From positions 13,459,001 through 13,523,000 of the forward strand of contig NC_135254.1 of the NCBI RefSeq assembly GCF_964204865.1: a stretch of DNA of 64,000 nt, read 5' to 3'. Of the stretch, positions 63,501 through 64,000 are shown piece by piece. Under the pieces are notes generated by a model. That model was not told the origin of the DNA, made no database searches, and saw only the letters and a program-made list of their open reading frames with translations. This DNA is from Styela clava (lineage: Eukaryota; Chordata; Ascidiacea; Stolidobranchia; Styelidae). Positions within the stretch are counted from its first letter, which is position 1; each line of letters starts with the position of its first letter. Position numbers and translations under genes: made by a program.

Positions 63501-64000
63501 CTAAAACAACAAAAGCAAAAAAGTATATTACTACTTATGAATAGAATATAACAAAGAGACAGTTAAATATATCAATATCAATCATCAAATTGATAATCCA
63601 ATCTTAACTGGAGTTGTCCAAGAACAGAAATGGCTATATACTTTAAAAATTGTACAATAGATAGAGATCTCATGTTCAAGCCCTGCCAGTTCATACCAAT
63701 TTTCTCACAAAATATATAATCTATTGGGTAGATAATGATGAGAAGGAAGTAGTCGTCCCAAACACAAAGTACTTCTAAGAGACTGTTAACTGCAATTTTC
63801 ACAGTTCTCGAGAAAGTGCAGTACTGAAGAAAAACCAAAAAAAATGTGCAATTGTAATTAAGATTTTAATGCATATTGCCTTAAATACTGCAATTTCAAG
63901 AACACAAGGTCCACCTTTAAGTTGACGCAATCGCAACGCAATCAATTAGAATAATTGCAAATAACATATCTAGTTAGATGGCTAAGACAATGTAAACTTC
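63501..64000. other. PASK intron or upstream exons, unresolved
   Basis: A possible exon follows the acceptor TTTTTCTTCAG near 63824, but its frame does not match the phase expected by the exon at 63500 and shows no PAS similarity, so it is not called. Confidence 0.3.

Noticed and set aside
63780..63824. Further upstream PASK exon
   Set aside because: Its only open frame ends in phase 0, while the exon at 63500 needs one leftover base; no PAS similarity.

Overview
The window is AT-rich eukaryotic nuclear DNA. It holds intron-split metazoan genes with GT-AG junctions, set among many short DNA transposons, fold-back elements and SINE-like repeats. Gene content (SLC38 transporter, EXOSC2/RRP4, a secreted C-type lectin, PARP2, CDC42SE, PAS kinase) indicates an animal. 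The small size of the genes, the divergent lectin and the repeat style suggest an invertebrate deuterostome, perhaps an ascidian tunicate. That placement is inference, because no marker gene in the window proves it.

Layout. 1-4695 (-): SLC38 amino-acid transporter, ten coding exons followed, C-terminus off the left edge. 8793-11644 (-): EXOSC2, complete, six coding exons, 299 aa. 11.9-20.5 kb: gene-poor and repeat-rich, with a hAT-like element, a palindromic MITE, SINE copies, a decayed 2.0-kb PIF/Harbinger transposon that keeps parts of both its genes, and a 132-bp tandem duplication. 20523-24378 (-): secreted C-type lectin, complete, four exons, 266 aa. 24.4-30.6 kb: mostly featureless, with one hAT-like element carrying a broken THAP domain. 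30598-32349 (-): PARP2, complete and intronless, 583 aa. 33.5-45.9 kb: fold-back repeats, a dead LINE, a hAT-like element with a nested repeat block, a 1.0-kb element with 8-bp target duplications, and a GGCCCAT-rich palindrome. 45908-47738 (+): CDC42 small effector, complete, three coding exons, 85 aa, the only gene found on the + strand. 47.7-55 kb: AT-rich sequence, a SINE, a 266-bp element with perfect 8-bp target duplications, and an inverted second copy of the 36-37 kb repeat block. 55052 to the right edge (-): PAS-domain kinase (PASK), 15 exons followed, N-terminus off the window.

The genes have unrelated housekeeping, signalling and defence roles and do not form a pathway or operon. 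Coding structures were assembled by hand. Every exon junction listed keeps reading frame and matches the family, except one PASK exon that seems to lack a single base.

I found no convincing new multi-gene system. The most unusual material is in the mobile-element layer: the inverted 1.3-kb repeats around the CDC42SE gene, the 1.0-kb element with clustered TGCACGC motifs, and the Harbinger relic.
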